This document shows positions 21,801-35,800 of a stretch of 64,000 nucleotides of DNA, piece after piece. Positions within the stretch are counted from its first letter, which is position 1. Every line of letters starts with the position of its first letter. Both the position numbers and the translations under genes were made by a program. The notes under the pieces are model-generated. The model ran no database searches and was not told where the DNA came from. It saw nothing but the letters and a program-made list of their open reading frames with translations. Source of the stretch: Nemania diffusa (Eukaryota; Ascomycota; Sordariomycetes; Xylariales; Xylariaceae); assembly GCA_038501195.1 (NCBI GenBank), contig JBBPUQ010000011.1:1860001-1924000 (forward strand), read 5' to 3'.

Positions 21801-22144
21801 ATAACTTGGGAATCCTCTACAAGAAGCAAGGCAAGCTCCAAGACACAGAAAACATGTACTTACGAGCACCTCGGGGATATGAGAAGCCGATGGGTCCGCG
21901 AGATATAATGAGTCATCAGCCCGTACTCGATATTTTTTGCAACTTTGCACTGTTGCGATGGAAGCAGGGTAGACTGTTTGAAGCCAAGTCATGGCTAAAA
22001 AAACGCCATACCGGTTTAGAAGCCGTGCTTGGACCGTCACATCCAGAGGTCCTGGACACGCAAGATCTGTTATCAAAGCTGGATCAAGCACTTGAAGGCG
22101 AGTGGACATCTTGCGATTGGTATATATATGTTAATACTAACTGA
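18883..22144 (+). CDS. HET/NB-ARC/TPR NLR-like receptor
   Basis: Exons 18,883-19,636, 19,695-20,321 and 20,382-22,144 give 1,047 residues. Introns are GTAAAT...AATAG (58 nt, branch CTAAC) and GTAAGC...CTATAG (60 nt, branch CTTAAC). The second is a multiple of three with no stop; removing it restores the normal spacing LEHS-DDAKSLAEEL. The HET domain covers about residues 24-160, with YAILSHTWG, FWVDTCCIDK and RGWTLQELLAPS. The NB-ARC region has the P-loop GLGGIGKT (301-308), Walker B LLIYDNYDD (385-393), GSVIITTRS, GLPLAL (473-478), and an IHPCVHSW motif near the end of the winged-helix part. From about residue 690 come 42-residue kinesin-light-chain-type TPRs. Fungal NLRs of this design sense non-self in heterokaryon incompatibility or in contact with other organisms, and HET triggers cell death. 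All motifs look intact. The gene ends about 90 bp before the AT-only block. Confidence 0.93.
21301..21804 (+). repeat. Near-identical 252-bp two-TPR tandem duplication in the NLR gene
   Basis: The sequence at 21,301-21,552 is repeated at 21,553-21,804, an offset of exactly 252 bp (two 42-codon TPRs). About the first 200 bases of each unit are nearly identical. The few differences include ATG/ATA, GGA/AAA and ATCG/ATTG transitions. Later bases diverge. High internal identity is typical of sensor repeats in fungal NLRs, which are remodelled by recombination. The unit is below the length that normally attracts RIP. Confidence 0.85.
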
Positions 22145-24375
22145 TTGATGTGCAGATGGCGGAGGTGATGATTGTAGAGTTATGTGACCAAGTGGGGGCT
22201 GTGGGGCCTTAGGCCATAGACTTAGGTTATATACTTTATTTTGTAGGTTTTTATTAGACCTATTTTTTAGCTTAGTATATTATTTAAATAAGTTTTTATA
22301 TTAAAATTTAACTTTTATATATTAATTAAATGTTTTTATATTTATAAATATTTTATTAAATAAAAACAAAATTATTATATAATAATTAATAATTATTTTT
22401 TTTAAAGTTTTATTATAAAAAATAATTAATTTATTAATAAAACTTTTTAAAAGTTTAATTTAAATAATAATATAATTTTAATAAATAATTTTAATAATAA
22501 TTTATAACTTTTATTAATTATTTATTTTATAAAATAATTAAATTATTATTATAATTAATATTAATTATAATTAATTAAAAATATTTATTTATTTTATTTA
22601 TAAAAATAAAAAATAATATTAATTTTAATAATAAAATTTATTAAAAGATTTTTAAAAGCAATTTTTAAAAATTTTTTTAAATGTTATAATAACTTTATAT
22701 TATATTATATTTATTAATAAATAATAAATAAATAAAAAAATAATTAAAAAATTTAAAAAAACATTTTATATTTTAAAAAAATTAATATATAAAGTTTTTT
22801 TTATAGTTTTTAATTTTTTTATTTTTAGTTTTATATTTTTTTTTATAACTTTTATTTAATATTATTTATTGTTTTTTTTTTTAAAATAATATAATTATTA
22901 AATTTTAATTAAAAAATTTATTTAATTAATTTATTTTTTTTTATATTAAACTTTTTAAAATTATATAATTTAATTAATAAATGTTTATTTTTTATTTTTT
23001 ATTATAAATTATTAATTATATATTATTAATTATTAATTATTAATTATTAAAATAAATTAAACTTTTTTATAAAAAAAAAAATAATTTATTATTAAATTTA
23101 ATAATTAAAACTTTAGTTATATTATTATATTTTTTTATAATAAATAATTATAATAATTTTTAATTAATATTTTTAAATTTTTTTATTAATATAATTATTT
23201 AAATAAATTTAATAGTTTTTTATTATAAATTAATTTTTAAATTTATAAATAATAATTTTTTTTATTTATTATTATAAATATAATTATTAAAACTTTATAT
23301 AAATTATTTTATATTATTATTTTATAACTTTTATATTTTAAATTTTATTAATTAAAATAATTTTTAATTTTATATTTTATTATTATTATTTTTAAATTTT
23401 AACTTTATAATTAGTTTTATTTATTTATTTATTTTTTTATAATTAAAAATTTTATAATATAAAAAATATAAATTAAATAAAATTTAATTATAAAAATATT
23501 AAATTTATATTAAAAATAACTTTTAATATAAAATAAATAAAGTTTAATTAATTTAAATATATAATAAAATTTAATTTAATTATAACTTTTAATAAAAATA
23601 TTTATAATTTCTTTAAAATAAAAATTTTAAAATTATTTATAAATTTTTATATATTTTTAAATTATTGTTAAAATATAATAATTATTTTTAAATTAATTAA
23701 TAAAATAATATTAAATAAATTTTAAAAATTTAAATATATATTTTTTAATAAAATTATTATTTAATTTATAAAAAAAAAATTAAAAAATTATATATATAAG
23801 TTTTTATAAAAATAAATAAAATAATTAAATTAAATTAAATATTTTAAATATTAATTAATTAATTTTTAAAAAAATTTAATTTTTTTTTATTATAAATTAA
23901 AAGTTTTAAATTATATTAATTTTAATTTATTTTAATTTTTATAATTTATATTTTTTAAAAATAATAATAAAAATTTAAATTAAAAATATAAATTTATTAA
24001 TTATAATATTTTATATTAATAAAATTAAAATTAATTTATTTAATATATAAATATTTATTAAATTTATTATAATAATTATTTTTATAATATATAAAATAAT
24101 TAAATTATATAAATAATAATATTAATTTAAATAAATATAATATAATTTTAAATTAATTAAATAATAATTTTAAGTTTATTTTATTTATTAATTTTTTTAT
24201 AAAAATGAAAAATTAATTATTTATATATTATAATATAAAATTAATAATTTTATATATTATAAAGTTTTATTATTTTATTTATTATATTAATATAAAAAAA
24301 ATCTTTAATAATTTAAATATTAATATTTTATTTAATAATAACTTTTATAAAATTAAATAATTTATATTATTAATA

Positions 24376-25430
24376 TTAATAAAACTTTTTATATATATAT
24401 ATATATATATATAAATTTAAAATAATTTATAAAATTTAAAGTTTATTTTTAAATTTTAAAGTTTTATATTAATTTATATATATATTTTATAAAAAGAAAT
24501 ATAATTAAAAAAATTATATATAAATTATTTATATATATATATATATAAAACTTATAAATTTTATAAATTTTAATAAATTTTTATATTTTTTATTTATTTA
24601 ATTATTTAATAAAAGTTTTAATTTAAGTTTTAATTATATATATTTAATATATATATATAAATTTTATTAAATTATTAATTTAATATTAAAACTTTTTTTT
24701 TTATATAATAATTTTAGTTTTAATATTAATTAATTTTTTATTATTTTTTTTATTATTTAATTAATTTATATATATTTTTATTTATATAATTAATTTATTT
24801 ATATTAATTAGTTTTTTTAATATTTAATTAAATATTTTTTTTATATAAATATTTATTAAGTTATTTTTATTATTAATTTAATATATTTTTATAATTTTAT
24901 AATTTTTATATATTTTTTAAAATAATATAATATTAATTATAAATTGCTTTTTTTCTATAGTTTTTAATTTAATTAAATATTTATATAAAAATTTAAAATT
25001 AATATATATAATTAATAATATAATTAATAATTTTATTATATAAATAATTTTTTAAAAAGTTATATTAAATATAATAATATAATTAAATTTATTAATTATA
25101 TTATATAATTTATTTATATTTAATTAAATTTTATAAAATAATATTATTTTTAATTATAAAAGTATTTTTTATATAATTTTTATTAATTAAAATAATTATA
25201 AATTTAATTTAAAAATTTAAATTTTTATTATTTATAAATATTTTATTAATAAAAATAAAAACTTTTATATAATTAAAGTTTAAAAATATATAATATAATT
25301 TTTATTATATATTATTAATTTATTATTATATTTATATATTTAATATTTTAATGTTATTTTTTAATAATTTTTAAATTTATATAGTAATTAATAAATTATA
25401 TAATATTTTTAATTAATATATAAATATAAT
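24376..25430 (-). repeat. Left copy of a 1.05-kb inverted repeat (AT-saturated)
   Basis: The reverse complement of this segment aligns with 61,790-62,866. Coordinate sums are about 87,242 at the TATATA end and 87,220 at the other end, so net indels are only about 22 bp. Landmarks in both are the AAAACTTTTTA plus TATATA tract at the end, TTTTAGTTTTAATATTAATT in the middle, and the inner end TATATTTATATATTAATT. The alignment stops at 24,376 and about 25,430, which mark the repeat ends or breakpoints. No protein remnant can be read. Confidence 0.85.
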
Positions 25431-25737
25431 ATTAAACCAATAACTTGACAAGACTTATACATATATACTAAGTACATATAACCAAAACCTGGACTAAGAC
25501 CCTTATTAGGTAACCGAAGAAATAAAGAATATAGGGACCTACTAGGATCCACAGGACCCACAAGTCCCACACACACACACACATATAAATAACCTGCGTA
25601 CAACTCTTCTAGTTATACTTCCTTTTGTAAAATACACATACAAATTAATACAAAACTTTAAAACTTAGAAATAAACTTTAAACTTTATAAATTACTTCAA
25701 ATTTTTTTATATATATATATATAAAAAGTTTTACTAA
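25427..25737 (+). mobile_element. Undamaged (non-RIPed) terminal fragment of the same repeat
   Basis: This is an island of almost normal composition in the AT desert, with CCTGG, GGATCC, TGCGTAC and a CA tract at about 25,568-25,582. It aligns base for base with 62,558-62,866 (offset 37,131, shrinking by 2 through a TA/CA slip) and, inverted, with 24,376 to about 24,690. Counting by eye against the right copy, about 75 substitutions are C-to-T or G-to-A and only a handful are anything else. The open frame on the minus strand (25,409-25,603) is incidental. Being about 310 bp, it is shorter than the duplications RIP usually detects, which could explain its survival. It may instead be a later insertion. 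Together with the neighbouring inverted copy it makes a 1.36-kb structure with about 310-bp inverted arms. Confidence 0.8.
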
Positions 25738-28714
25738 TATTAATTAATAATTATAAAATATAATTATAAATTAATAAAATAAAAAAACAAAAATTAATTA
25801 TTGTTAAAAATAACTTTTATATTATATTTTTTTTTTTTTATATAAAAAATAAATTATTATTTTTATTAATTAATTAAAAATATATTAAATTAACTATTAA
25901 ATAAATAAAGTTTAATTATTATAAAATTAAAGTTTTTTTTATAATAGTTTAATTAATTTTTATATAAAAATTAATAAAACTATAAACTATTTTATATATT
26001 TACTTTTTTAACTATTTTATTTATTTTATAATTTTTATTTTTTTATTTTTTATAATTATATTAATATTAATAACAAAAATAGCAGTAATAATAATAGCTA
26101 TAGCAATTAAATAAATTTAAAACAATAATTTAATAGCTTTATATAATAAAAATAACTTTATATATAAAAATATAATTAAAAACAATAATATTTAAATAAA
26201 AATTTAAAAAAAAAAAATAAATTTAAAATATTAAAATATAACTATTAATTTTAATATTTTTTTAAAATATATAAAATTAATAATATATTTTATATAATAT
26301 TTATATAATTATATATAATTAAAAGTTAAAAATAAATAGTTTATATAAATATTTGTAATAAATTTTAATAAATAAACAAAATTTATATTTATAAATATTA
26401 ATTATATATTTAAATAAAAATTTAATATTATAATTAAATATAATTTAAATATTTAATTATATAATGTAATATATAATAACAAGTTTATTTATATTTTTAA
26501 AAAATATAAAAACGAAAATAATAATAAATTAAACAATAATATATTTATATAAATAATATTAGTTTTAATATTTATATTAATAAATATATTAAAACTTTTT
26601 ATTATATAAATAAATTTTTTAATATTATAACTAGTTATATTAAAACTAATAATATTAATATATATTTTAATATTTAATATAAATAATTAAATATTTTTTT
26701 TTTTTATATAAATAAAAATTTAAAAATTTATATTTATTTTTAAAATTTTTATTATATATTTTATATTTTTATTTAAATATAAAAATTGATTATATAAATT
26801 TTTTTTTATTTAAATTATTTATAATAATTTAATTAAAATAATTTAATTTATTATATTTATTAAAATATAATAATAAATTATATAATATATTATATAATAA
26901 AATTTAAATTTTTATTTTAATATATTATTAATTTAAAATTATTAAAAAATAATATTATATAATATTTTTTTTTATATTAAAAAAAAAAAAACTAAATAAT
27001 ATTATTTTAATTATATTAGTTTAATATATAAATAAAATAAAATTTATATAATATTTAATAATTATTTTAATATAATAATTAATTATAATTAATATTAAAT
27101 TAATTAAATTATTATTATTTTTATATAAATAAAATAAAACAATTTAATAAAAATAATATTTAAAATATTAAAAACTATAATTAATAAGTTTTAATTTATA
27201 TAATATATTTTAAAACTTAATTATTATAAAAAAATATTATTTTATATAATAGTTATATAAATATATTTTAATATATTTAAATTTAAATTTGTTTTAATTA
27301 ATTAAAAATTTATATATAAAATATTATTTTTTAAATTATAAATAATGTTATAAGTTTTTTTTAATTAAAAAATAAATTATTATTATATAATAAATATTGA
27401 TTTTATTAATAAATACTATAATATTAAATATTTAAAATAATTATATAATTATAGTTTTAAAAAAAACTTTTATTAAAAATTATAACAATTATATAATAAA
27501 AATAATAAAAATAACAAAAAAATATTTTATTTATAAAAAGTTTAATTATTAATTTATTAATTATAATTAATAAAAAAAATCAAAAATAAAAAAGCAATAT
27601 TTTATTATATATAATATTTTAAAATAAAAAGTTTTATTATATAAAAAATATAATATATTTATATTAAATTATAAAAATAATAAAAACTTTTTATATAATA
27701 ATAAATGCTTTTGTTTTTAACGAAAAAGAAACAACTGAGTAAAACGAAAAGTTATTTGTAATGTTGTAAAAAATTCTTAGCAAAATTTTATAGCTGAAAT
27801 AAGTAATTTTGCTTTTTTATTTAAAAAAAATAAGTTAGTTAATTGTTAAAAAATTTCTAAAATAGTTTTTTATTTTAAATAAAATTTTTTTTTTAGCTTA
27901 TTTAAATATAGTTTGTTTAATTTAGCTTTTATTATATATATATAGTTATAATTAATTAAATTAGCTATTTTTATATATAAATTATATTAATATATATTTA
28001 TAGTTTATTTTTATTATTTATAGTATAAATTATTTATTAATTGTTTTAATTTATATTTATTTTATATAAAAACTAAAACAGTAGTTAAAAATTAATAGTT
28101 TTTATTAAATAATATATAAAATTTAATAGTTAATTAAAATTAAATAAATATAGCAATAGTAGTAATAGCTACAATTATTTATAACTAATATAGTAAATAA
28201 ATAAAGTAGTTATAGTTATAATTAATTATATAACTACTATAATAAATAAAATAAACAATTAAGTTATATATATTTTTATATAAGTTATTTTAGTTATAAC
28301 TATTTATATTGTTGTTTATTTATATTACTATTTATATTATTTATTTGTATTATTATTTATATTATTATTGTTATAATTTTTATTTATTAATAATATTATT
28401 ACGTTTTATAATTATTATTAATTTTTTATTATTTTTAAATTTATTATGTTTTAAGTTATTAATTAGTTATTTTTTTAATTAAAAATATTAACTTTAAAAT
28501 AATTTTTAAACTTTTAACAAACTTTATGTTTTTATTTTTAATAAAAGTTTTATTGCTTGTTATTATATTTAATTAATATTATTAGCAAATATATTAACTT
28601 TTTTATTAATGTTTTTTTAATAAAAAATAAACTAATTTAAAGTTAATATAACAAAGTTAAAACTTATAAAATTTATTAATATAATAAATCAATTAGTTTT
28701 AAGTTTAAAGTTAT

Positions 28715-29058
28715 TAATGTTTTAATTAAATAGTTTTAATATTTTAAATTTATATAAAAAATATTAAATAACATTAATAATAAATAGCTATATAATATTA
28801 AAAAGCTAGTATAATAAAATATATTTATTTTAAATTATTGTTATAAACTAATTAATATATAAGTTATTTAAATAAATTAATTGTAACAAATTTTAAATTT
28901 TAATCAATTTTGATATTAATAAATTTAATAAAAAAAGAATCAGTAGTAAAAACATATATTTTTTTAAAATTAAACAAAATATAACAATTAAATTATATTA
29001 CTTTTATTAGTATATTTAAAACTAAATTAAATAAAATAATTATATTTTTAAATATATA
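28715..29058 (+). repeat. Direct repeat copy 1 (diverged, AT-rich)
   Basis: Two blocks recur downstream in the same order. 28,715-28,797 matches 29,551-29,632, and 28,910-29,058 matches 29,697-29,843. In the first block the differences I see are four C/T changes. The middle part has indels. Probably paralogous remnants of one element. Confidence 0.7.
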
Positions 29059-29183
29059 AATATAGTTTTATTAATTTATTTTTTTAAATATATTTTAAAT
29101 ATATATTGATTTTTTTTTAAATTTTTTAAACTATTATATATAACAAAGTTTATTTAAAAAAATAGTATTAATTTAAAAAATAA

Positions 29184-29386
29184 AATGTTAAATAGTAGCA
29201 TTTAAAAAAATATTATATAAAAATATTATTTAAAACGATATAAGTTTAAACTTTAATATTTTAAATTGTTTATTATAATATATTTTTAGCAAAAAAATAT
29301 TAAATAATAGTATTTAAAAAAACATTATATAAAAATATTATTTAAAACAATATAAGTTTAAATTTTAATATTTTAAAAATATTTAA
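29184..29386 (+). repeat. Tandem pair of a 90-bp unit
   Basis: 29,184-29,274 recurs at 29,296-29,386 (offset 112). The shared run covers TAAATAGTAGCATTT, then TATTATTTAAAAC and TATAAGTTTAAAC. All differences I see are transitions. Confidence 0.65.
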
Positions 29387-29550
29387 ATTATAAATTTTAA
29401 TTATATTATTAAAGTTTATAAAAAATATTATATTATTATTTAATTAAACAAAATAAATATAAAATATTATAACTTATAAAAAAATATTAATATTTTTATT
29501 ATAAAAGTTAAAATATTTATAATTAATATTAATACTGTTAATATTATAAA

Positions 29551-29843
29551 TAATGCTTTAATTAAATAGTTTTAATATTTTAAACTTATATAAAAAATAT
29601 TAAATAATATTAATAATAAATAGTTATATAATAACAAAAGTTTAAATAAGTTATTAAAACAAACTAATTATAATAATATTTAAATATTTATTGATTTTAA
29701 TATTAATAAATTAAACAAAAGTAAATTAACAATATAAACATATATTTTTTTAAAATTAAACAAAATATAACTGTTAAATTATATTGCTTTTAATAGTATA
29801 TTTAAAACAATATTAAATAAAATAATTATATTTTTAAATATAT
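29551..29843 (+). repeat. Direct repeat copy 2 (diverged, AT-rich)
   Basis: This is the partner of 28,715-29,058. Offsets are 836 bp for the first block and about 786 bp for the second, so about 50 bp were lost or gained between them. Confidence 0.7.
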
Positions 29844-32800
29844 TAATTTTTTTTACTACTATATATAATAAAACTTATTATTTGCTAAATTTTTTATTTT
29901 AAAAATGTTTAAACTATAAAGTTTAGCTATATTATTAAAGTTTATAAAATATATTATATTGCTATTTAATAAAAAAACAAAAAAGTTTATAATTAATAAA
30001 GTTATTATTAATATTATATTTTAATAAACTATTACTAATATAAGTTTTTAAATATTTAAAGCTTATAAATATTTATATTTTTAGTATTTTTTATATTATT
30101 TTTAAACTTTAACTTTGTTTTAATATTATATTTATATATAGCTAAAATAATAAAACAAAAAAATATTAAAATATTTTATAAGTTATTATTAAATTAAATT
30201 TTGTTGCTAGTTTAATAATTTATTAATTAAACTTAATTTAATTTATATTATTTATAATAGTAAAACTATAAATAAATAATAAAAAAAAGTAGCTAGCAGT
30301 AATTTTTAAGTTTAAACTTAAAAATAAAACTAATAAAATATATAATTAAAAATTATTTTTATTAATAAAATTTAAAGTTTAATATTTATAAAATATAAAT
30401 ATAAAATAATTTATTTATAATTTTATTTGTTATATTTATAGTTGTTAAATTATAAATAATAAACAAAAAAAGTTATTATTTATAAGCTTTATTAATAAAA
30501 AATAAAAACAATATATATAATTAATAATAAAAACAAATATATTAATTAATAATTTTAAAAATAATAATATAGTAATAAAAAAGTTTATTATAGTTATAAA
30601 TAAAAGTTAAAATAAAGTTTATATTTAATTATATTTAAAGTTTATAAAAATATAATATAAATATTAATTATAAAAACATTGTTGCTTTATTTTATAAAAA
30701 AATTTTTAGCTTTAGTTTATTTATATAAAAAAGATTTATTTAAAAAAATTAAATAAATAATTTAAAAAAAAGTTTAAAAAATTTATTAATAAAATAAAGT
30801 TTAATTATATAAATTATAATATAGCTATAAGTTTATAATTTATTATTTATATTATTATAATATATTTTATAATTATATTTTTAAATATAGTTTTATATAA
30901 AATTAAACTATAAGCTATTTTATTTAGTTTTATATTTATATATTATTAGTTTATTTATTTTTTTTATTTTATTTATTACTGTTTTTATTTTAAACAAAAA
31001 ATATAGTTATAAATAATATTTTAAATTAACTAAAACAAAAAAATAAAAGCTTTTTAAACTTATTAGTTATAATAATTAAATATATATATTAATAAAACTT
31101 GCTTTTTTTTTTGCTTATTTAATAATAGTAAAAATACAATATTATAACTTTGTTTTTATGTTTTATATTTTATAATTATAAATGTTAAAATTAAAAAGTA
31201 GTTTTTTTTAATAAATAGTTTAAAATATAAAAAAAATATTAATATATAAAACATATTTAATAAAATTAAAATTATTTTTTATAAAAAATTATATAATTTA
31301 ATATTTTTTATTGTTAAAAAAAATAAAAAATATATAAAAAACAGCTTTATAATAATAAATATATTAAAAATAGTTTTATATATATAAATATTAAAATTAA
31401 ATATAAATTTTTTAATTATATATTTTGTATTATTAATTACTTTTAGTTTTTAATATATATTATTAGTTATAACAACTAGTATTTTTATTGTTAAAAAAAA
31501 ATAAGCAGATATTTTTACTATATTAAAATTTATAATTAAGTTTATTATTTATAAAATATTTTTTTTTATATAACTATTAATTAAAATATATTTTAATAAA
31601 AATTAAAATTGTTTAAATATTTAAATTATATTTTATTACATTTAATAGTATAACTGTTTTTATTGTTTTATTTAAAGTAATATTATTATTATTTATTACT
31701 TTTATGTTTAAAATATTAATATTACTTTTTGTTTATTAATTTATTTATAAATAATTAAATAATATAATATATTTTATATTTATTATATATATTTGTTTAT
31801 TTAAAACAACTACAATAATAAATTTAAGTTAAAATTAATATTTAAAATAATGTTTATTTTTTTATGTTTTATTTTATAACAGCTAAAAATAATTACTAGT
31901 TTTTATATAATTAATTTAAATAGTAAATTTATTAAAATATAACATTAAAGTTTTTTTTATAAGCTTAAATTAATAAAAATTGCTATATAAAATAATAACA
32001 AATAGTTTTTTAAAACTACAATTGTTTTATTTTTATATTTGTTAAAACTATAAGTTGATTTTATAAAAGTTAGCTATAAATATTTTATTATATTTATTTA
32101 TTACTAAAATATTAATAGCTTTTTAATTTTAATATTTTATTTTTAAAAGTTTTTTATTTATAACAATGTTATTTTTGTTATTTATTAATTTTAAAACTAT
32201 AAAGTTTAATATAAAATATATAATAGTTTTATTAATATTAGTTTTTATATAATTAAATATAGCAATAAAATATATATAATTTTGCTTTTTTTTTAATTTT
32301 AAAGCTATTATTAAAGCTTAAATTATTTAGCTTTTTTTAATGCTGTTTTTATTTAATAAATAAAATAATATTTATAAACAAAAGCTAATATTAGTTTTTT
32401 GTTAATTTTTAATATTAAAAACAATAAAAATATTTTTATAATAATAGTTTATTTTATTTAAATGTTTTAAAACTAAATTAAAAACAATTGTTTATTTATA
32501 ATTTAACTTATATTTTTTTACTATTATATTATTAATATAACATTATATAAATTTAAAATTAATTAAAATATTAAGCTATATAAATATATATTATTATTTA
32601 TAATAATATAGCTTTATTATTTATAATATAATAATTAAGTTTTTGTTTATTTTAAGCAAATTTTTATTATAAATTTATTATAACATATTTAAAGTATTTA
32701 TTTTATTATTATTAATATTAAAACTTTTTATTTTTTTTATATTATATAGTATTTTTTAATTTAATATATTAATTTTTTTTTTTTATTTTTTAATAATGTT

Positions 32801-35800
32801 TTTTATTATATTAAATATTTAGTTTATTTATTTTATGTTTTTTTTTTATATTATTAATAATATATTATAATATATTGCTAGCTTTTTAAAAACTAAGTAA
32901 TTATTTAAGTTAAAATATATAATTTAATTAATTTAATATAGTAAATTTATAGTTTGTTTAAAAATAAAAATTTTTATATTATATAATTGTTATAGTTGCT
33001 ATAATAAACTATTATTAAAAACTGCTATTATATTATAATATAAAAAATCGTTAGTTTTTTTTGTAATATTATAAAAAACTCTGTTTTTGTTATTTAAAAT
33101 ATAATTATTGTTAATTTTAAAATTATAATTAATTTTAATATTTTATTATAATATATTATGTTTTATATTTTTGTTTAATTTATAAAATAAATTAACATTG
33201 AAATAAATAAACTATAACTAATTAAAACATTGAAGTTTTAGTTATTTTTATAATAAAATAAACTTTAAAGTTAAATTAAATATAAAACGCTTTTAAAATA
33301 TAAAAAAATTAAACTTTATTATTTAAAATTATATATATAATATATTATTATTTCTATTAAAAAGTAATATATTATTAATTATAAAAATTGTAAACTTTTT
33401 AAAACATTTAATTTGTTAATAAAATTAATTGTTATTTTAAATGTTATTAAACAAATAAAAGTTTGCTAGTTATTTTTTATTTAGTTTTAATATAATTTAA
33501 ATATAAAATATATAATTATATAAATAAAAATTTTATAATTAAAAACTTTTTGTTTTATAAGCTTAAAAAATTGTTAAATAAATGTTTTTTTTTAACTTAA
33601 AAAAATATAATTTATTTTATATTTAATTTTATAAACTTTTTTAATTAAACTAAACTATTTAATATTATAAACTTAGTTATATTTATATAAGTTTTTAATA
33701 AATTATTAATATATAAATTTATTATTAAATATTTTAAAAAATATAATATATATTATAACTAAAAATATAATTTATTATATTAACTAAAAATAGTTTTTAT
33801 TTAAGAAATATTTTATTAAATATTTTTATTATTAAATTTTTAGTTATAAAGTTTAACTATTAAATATTTATAAAACTTAAGTTTGTTTTAAATATATTTA
33901 AATATATTATAATTAATATTAGTTATTAATATATAAACAACTTTAGTTTTATAATATAGTTAATAATATAATATATTAATAATAAAGTTTAAGCTTTTGT
34001 AAAAATAAACAAAAAGTTATAATTATATTAAAAAGTTATTGCTATTATTTTATTAAATTAGTTATAATAATAAATGCTATATTTAATATAAAGTATATTT
34101 TTTATACTAATAAAAATATATAGTACTAAAGTTTATAGCTATTTAAATTAGCACTAAAGCTTAAAAGTGCATTTTTTGTTTATTATATATATATATTTTC
34201 GATATATTAGTATATATTTATATTTTTAAGCACTATTAATAATAAAATAAGCTTTTTTTTTTTATTTATTTATAAGTTTATTTTTTAATATTAAAAAGTT
34301 GTTATAAAGTTTAGTTTATATATAACTTTTTACTGTTTAATAGTTTAAAATAATTTTATTAATATTTTTAAAAAAGTGTTTATTTATTTAATTTATAAAC
34401 TTTGTTAGTTTTATTAGATTATTTTTAATTTATATATAAATAATAGTTTAATTAATATTTAAATTATTAAAAAATTATATTATGCTATATAAATAAAACA
34501 TGTTATAGCTATTTATTTTAATATAGTTAAAATATTAATTAATAAAATTAAATATATTATTATTAGTTTTAACATAAATTAGTTTTAAAAAAAATGTTTA
34601 AATATATAAATAAAACTATTAAACTGTTATAACAAGATTTTAGTTAACTTTTTTTTATAATATTAGCAATAATTAAAAAATATAAATTTAATATTATTTA
34701 AATTGTTTTTTATAATATAATATTTTATATAAAGCTTTGTTTATTTTAATATATATAAATAATATTAAATTATTAAAGTTTATTATAAACTATATAATAA
34801 ATAAACTATATTAAATAATTATATTTTTTATTTTTTAATATTGTAACATTTTTTTTTTATTAAATAAAAACTGCTAATATTTATATATTGTTATTTTTTT
34901 TAACAATATTAACATTTAAAAATTATTTATTAGTTTATTGTTTTAAAGTTTAAAAATAGCTCATTATAACTTAAATATTAAAATTAAATTATATATTTGT
35001 TTTATTTTATAAAATAAAGTTTTTTTTAAATAAATAAAGCTAATTTATATACTATTGTTTTAAATAATTTAATTAAACATTAAAAATAAAAAAACAAAAT
35101 AAATTGCAATATATTTATTATATTGTTATAATTTAATAAAAGTTTAACTAATATATTTATTAATAATATGTTTTTATAACATATAAACAATTATATAAAA
35201 TATATATTTATATATTTAAATTAAAATTTTTTTTTTTAATAGTATTACAATTTATAAAACAGTTTTTTGTTATATTTATTAAGTTTTTTTATTTGTATAA
35301 AAAAACTTTAATAAACATAAAAATAAAATAGTTTAAATTTTAAGTTTTTAAAAATTTATTTTTAAATATAATTTAAATATATAATTAGTTTTAAAAATTT
35401 GTTTATATAAACTATATTTTATTAACAATAGTAGCTTATTTTTAATTTATTAAAAAAAAACTAAAAAATATTAACATTATTAATATATTTAATTTATAGT
35501 TAAAACTACAATTATTATTAATAAATTAATTAACAAATATAATATTGTTTAACTAGTTTATTAATAATTTTTTAGTACTTTTTTTAATACTATAAATAGT
35601 ATTACTAAATATTAGTAAATTTTTTTATATTAATAACAGAAAAAATATATTAATTAAATTAACAAAAGTAAATAATATAAAAATAAATATATAAAATTTA
35701 CTAAATATTAAAAAGCAGCTTATATTAAAAAATATATATTTAAAGTATTTAATAATTTTAGTAGCAATATTTAATATAATAGTAATTTTTTTAAAAATAA

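Noticed and set aside
22230..24376. Possible extension of the inverted repeat into the outermost left zone
   Set aside because: Beyond 24,376 and 62,866 the sequences no longer align by eye; in A/T-only DNA short matches are not evidence.
25409..25603. Minus-strand open frame in the GC-normal island
   Set aside because: It is translated from the undamaged repeat fragment, including its CA tract, and has no protein-like features.
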